This document shows positions 12,906 to 15,668 of a stretch of 15,668 nt of DNA, piece by piece. Source of the stretch: DASQFY01 sp036397815 (lineage in GTDB: Bacteria > Chloroflexota > Limnocylindria > QHBO01); contig DASWIE010000085.1 in the NCBI GenBank assembly GCA_036397815.1, positions 1 to 15,668 on the forward strand, read 5' to 3'. A program made the position numbers and the translations under genes. The notes beneath the pieces were generated by a model. That model saw only the letters and a list, made by a program, of their open reading frames with translations, searched no databases and had not been told where the DNA came from. Position 1 is the stretch's first letter. Each line of letters starts with the position of its first letter.

Positions 12906-13727
12906 TTGCCTGAGCTGCCCGATCTGACCATCGTCGCCGAGCAGCTCGCCGAGCGTGCGACCGGCCGCGAGGTGGTCGATGCGACCGCTCCCACCCCGAT
13001 CCTGGTGCGCGCCACGCCGGCCGAGCTCGCCTCGCTGGCGGGTATGGTCGTGGGCGCGGCAAGCAGGCGCGGCAAGTTCCTGCTCCTCCCCTTCGAGCGC
13101 GGCGGCACGACCCAGCGGGTGCTGGCTGCCAACCCGATGCTGGCCGGACGCTTCTGGCTGCTCGACGACAGCTCATCCAAGGTCCGCGCCCGGACCGGCC
13201 TGCGACTCCGCTTTGGTGACGGGGGTGAGCTGCGCTACGTCGACCGCGAGATGCTGGGCAAGCTGTACCTCGTCCCGCCGGATGGCCTGGACGCAATCCC
13301 CGGCTGGGCCGAGATGGGCCCGGACGCCGATGATCCTGAGCTCACCCTGGAGCGGTTTCGAGAGCGAATTCGCCGCCACCCGGGCGAGCTGAAGTCGCTC
13401 CTGCGCAACCCCCGTTTCGTGGCGGGCATCGGCAACGCCTACTCCGACGAGATCCTGTGGGAGGCGCAGCTCGCGCCGCTGCGGCGCCGCAGCACGCTGC
13501 GTCCCGACGAGGTTGACCGGCTGTACCACGCCACGCGATCGGTGCTGGCCGATGCGGTCGTTCGCCTGCGCGAGCTGGTGCCACCCGACATCCAGCTCCA
13601 GCACCGCGAGTTCTTGAAGGTGCACCTGCGCGGCGGCGAGGCGTGCCCGCGCTGCGGGCGGGCGCTCCGTCAGATTGGCGGCGACGAGGCGACCACATTC
13701 TGCCGGGCCTGCCAGCCGCCGTTCTAG
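12906..13727 (+). CDS. Fpg/Nei-family DNA glycosylase, non-canonical
   Basis: The 273-residue protein is a formamidopyrimidine-DNA glycosylase/endonuclease VIII relative, acting in base-excision repair of oxidised bases. It has the catalytic N-terminus M-P-E-L-P (Pro2 nucleophile, Glu3), the lysine of the RRGKFLLL strand (Lys57), the H2TH helices with GIGNAYSDEILWEA (174-187) and a zinc finger with Cys247, Cys250, Cys266 and Cys269. Several usual residues differ: the Glu of PELPE is Asp6, the void-filling N-D-P-R-R-F-G loop reads VDREMLG (112-118), and the zinc-finger Arg of the R-x-T-x-x-C type motif is Glu261. So I assign the family but not mutM itself. TTG at 12906 is fixed by the need for Pro2. 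There is no ribosome-binding site, which suggests a very short leader. It is the only plus-strand gene, divergent from rpsA and convergent with the LysM gene eight bases away. Confidence 0.88.
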   Translation: MPELPDLTIVAEQLAERATGREVVDATAPTPILVRATPAELASLAGMVVGAASRRGKFLLLPFERGGTTQRVLAANPMLAGRFWLLDDSSSKVRARTGLRLRFGDGGELRYVDREMLGKLYLVPPDGLDAIPGWAEMGPDADDPELTLERFRERIRRHPGELKSLLRNPRFVAGIGNAYSDEILWEAQLAPLRRRSTLRPDEVDRLYHATRSVLADAVVRLRELVPPDIQLQHREFLKVHLRGGEACPRCGRALRQIGGDEATTFCRACQPPF

Positions 13728-13735
13728 CTGCCGTT

Positions 13736-14455
13736 CTACGCGCCGGGTTCGGGAATGACCAGCACCTGCCCGATGTTGATCACGTCGCTCTCGCCCAGCC
13801 CGTTGGCCGCCTGGATCGCCGCGACGGTCGTGCCGAAGCGCCCGGCGATCGCCGAGAGGGTGTCGCCTTCCCGGACGACATAGCTCTGGGCGGCGGCCTG
13901 TGACACCGGCGGCAGAGGCGTCGGCGCCGGTGTTTCGGGGAGCGGCGTGGGCGCGGGCGTCACGGCCGGTGTGGCGCTCGCACCTGCCGTCGATGGCGTC
14001 GGCAGCCCGGTCGCCTCAGCGCTGGGCGTGGGCGACGGGCTGGGGCGCACAACCAGGCCGACGAGCCCATCGGCCACGCCGCTCACCAGGACCAGGATTC
14101 CAAGCACCGCCGCCACGCCGGCCAGCACCAGGCGACGGGCGCGCGGCCCCATCAGGGTCAGGTCGCTGTCGAGCCGCCGATTCGATCCGCTCGTGTCGAG
14201 GACGAGGCGGGTCCGCGCCACGCGCGCGTCCGGCGCCGGGACTGGCTGGATCGGACCGTCGGCGCGGCGCACCTGGACGGCGGCCAGATAGCGCTCGCAG
14301 TCGCGGTGCGCCTCGTTCAGGCAGAGCTGCAGCTGGCGGGCGCGGTCGAGCTCGTCCGGCTCGGCGAGCGCGTGGCAGCGGTGATCCGGATCGTAGCCGT
14401 CGACCACGGTGCGATGGTCGGCTGCCAGCGCCAGGAATGGGCAGATCCGGTCCAT
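13736..14455 (-). CDS. Membrane-anchored LysM protein with N-terminal four-cysteine module
   Basis: The 239-residue protein begins with a small module containing Cys5, Cys27 (in HRCHA), Cys45 and Cys53 (spacing C-x21-C-x17-C-x7-C) that could bind metal. A linker and basic residues lead to one transmembrane helix (109-136). A Pro/Thr/Ser/Ala-rich spacer (138-188) follows, ending in a LysM domain (191-235; YVVREGDTLSAIAGRFGTTVAAIQAANGL) that binds peptidoglycan-type glycans. Topology is inferred as Cys module inside, LysM outside. ATG at 14455 is chosen because the Cys module starts there and GGTGG/GGAG lies just upstream; the frame is open further upstream only through spacer and 5S DNA. I know of no established function for the Cys module. 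It follows the rRNA operon and converges on the DNA glycosylase gene. Confidence 0.82.
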   Translation of the reverse strand: MDRICPFLALAADHRTVVDGYDPDHRCHALAEPDELDRARQLQLCLNEAHRDCERYLAAVQVRRADGPIQPVPAPDARVARTRLVLDTSGSNRRLDSDLTLMGPRARRLVLAGVAAVLGILVLVSGVADGLVGLVVRPSPSPTPSAEATGLPTPSTAGASATPAVTPAPTPLPETPAPTPLPPVSQAAAQSYVVREGDTLSAIAGRFGTTVAAIQAANGLGESDVINIGQVLVIPEPGA

Positions 14456-14564
14456 CGGCTCCACCAGGTGAGGATACGCCCGGGGCGCCGGGGCCCGTGC
14501 CCGCTCTCGACCGGGAAGCAGAACACGCGCTCGTGTGGAGCGGTTGTCAGTGGCTAAGTGAAGA
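14456..14564 (-). other. Spacer between 5S rRNA and the LysM gene
   Basis: The minus strand has a 5-bp hairpin, ACACG/CGTGT (14536-14523), followed by TTCTGCTTCCC, a weak candidate for the rRNA terminator. Then come a G/C-only stretch (14477-14495) and TATCCT (14476-14471), a possible -10 for the LysM gene. None is strong. Confidence 0.3.
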
Positions 14565-14682
<118 letters not shown>

Positions 14683-14811
14683 CCATCTTCAATTGGCGCG
14701 ACCCATCGTGGGTCGGCGACCTCAAAGACTGGAAGCGTCGATCGTCTTGGAGCCGGCGCTCGATGCGCCGGCGATTCCGCGCGATCCAGCAGCGTGCTAG
14801 TCGCGTGAATT
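14683..14811 (-). other. 23S-5S intergenic spacer with two hairpins
   Basis: No tRNA or gene is seen. Two strong stems are present: GCCGGCGC/GCGCCGGC with a 5-base loop (14752-14772) and CGACCCA/TGGGTCG with a 3-base loop (14699-14715). They probably serve rRNA precursor processing. Confidence 0.5.

Positions 14812-15668
<857 letters not shown>

Overview
The window is a strongly GC-rich bacterial chromosome segment made almost entirely of housekeeping genes. Nearly everything reads on the minus strand; only the Fpg/Nei-type DNA glycosylase (12906-13727) is on plus. The gene content (clpC-radA-yacL-ispDF-rlmB, a ribosomal protein S1 with long acidic tails, a Cys-motif/LysM membrane protein next to rRNA, frequent TTG starts) suggests a Gram-positive-like Terrabacteria lineage, most likely Chloroflexota. 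That placement is inference from gene order and protein style, not from a search.

Layout from right to left, the direction of most transcription. The 3' part of a 23S rRNA enters at the right edge (15668 to about 14812), followed by a hairpin-rich spacer and a complete 5S rRNA (14682-14565). Next comes a small membrane-anchored LysM protein with a four-cysteine N-terminal module (14455-13736). It converges on the DNA glycosylase (12906-13727). That gene diverges from rpsA (12676-10529), whose ~190-base leader contains clear hairpins. After two GC-rich hairpins and an operator-like region comes clpC (10319-7842), then radA (7803-6415), a PIN/TRAM membrane protein like YacL (6261-5212), fused ispDF (5215-4004) and rlmB (4007-3270). 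The last three overlap by 4 bases at each junction. A GYD-domain protein (3197-2871) follows, then tRNA-Thr(UGU), a tandem GNAT acetyltransferase (2729-1728), tRNA-Tyr(GUA), tRNA-Thr(GGU) and an unrecognised polytopic membrane protein (1387-302).

The clpC to rlmB run keeps the order of the Bacillus subtilis clpC region (clpC-radA-disA-yacL-ispD-ispF-...-rlmB) but lacks disA and gltX-cysE-cysS. No ctsR-mcsA-mcsB lies upstream of clpC, where rpsA sits instead. The cluster joins protein quality control, recombination repair, isoprenoid precursor synthesis and rRNA modification beside translation genes (S1, tRNAs, rRNA).

No defence system, transposon, phage or CRISPR array is visible. The most unexplained structure is at the left end (95-301): three identical copies of a 15-base interrupted palindrome exactly 72 bases apart, just upstream of a near-consensus minus-strand promoter (TTGACA-17-TAGAAT) that fires off the left edge. 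Other points worth a second look are the palindromes in front of clpC, the structured rpsA leader, non-canonical active-site residues in the glycosylase, and the four-Cys module of the LysM protein.
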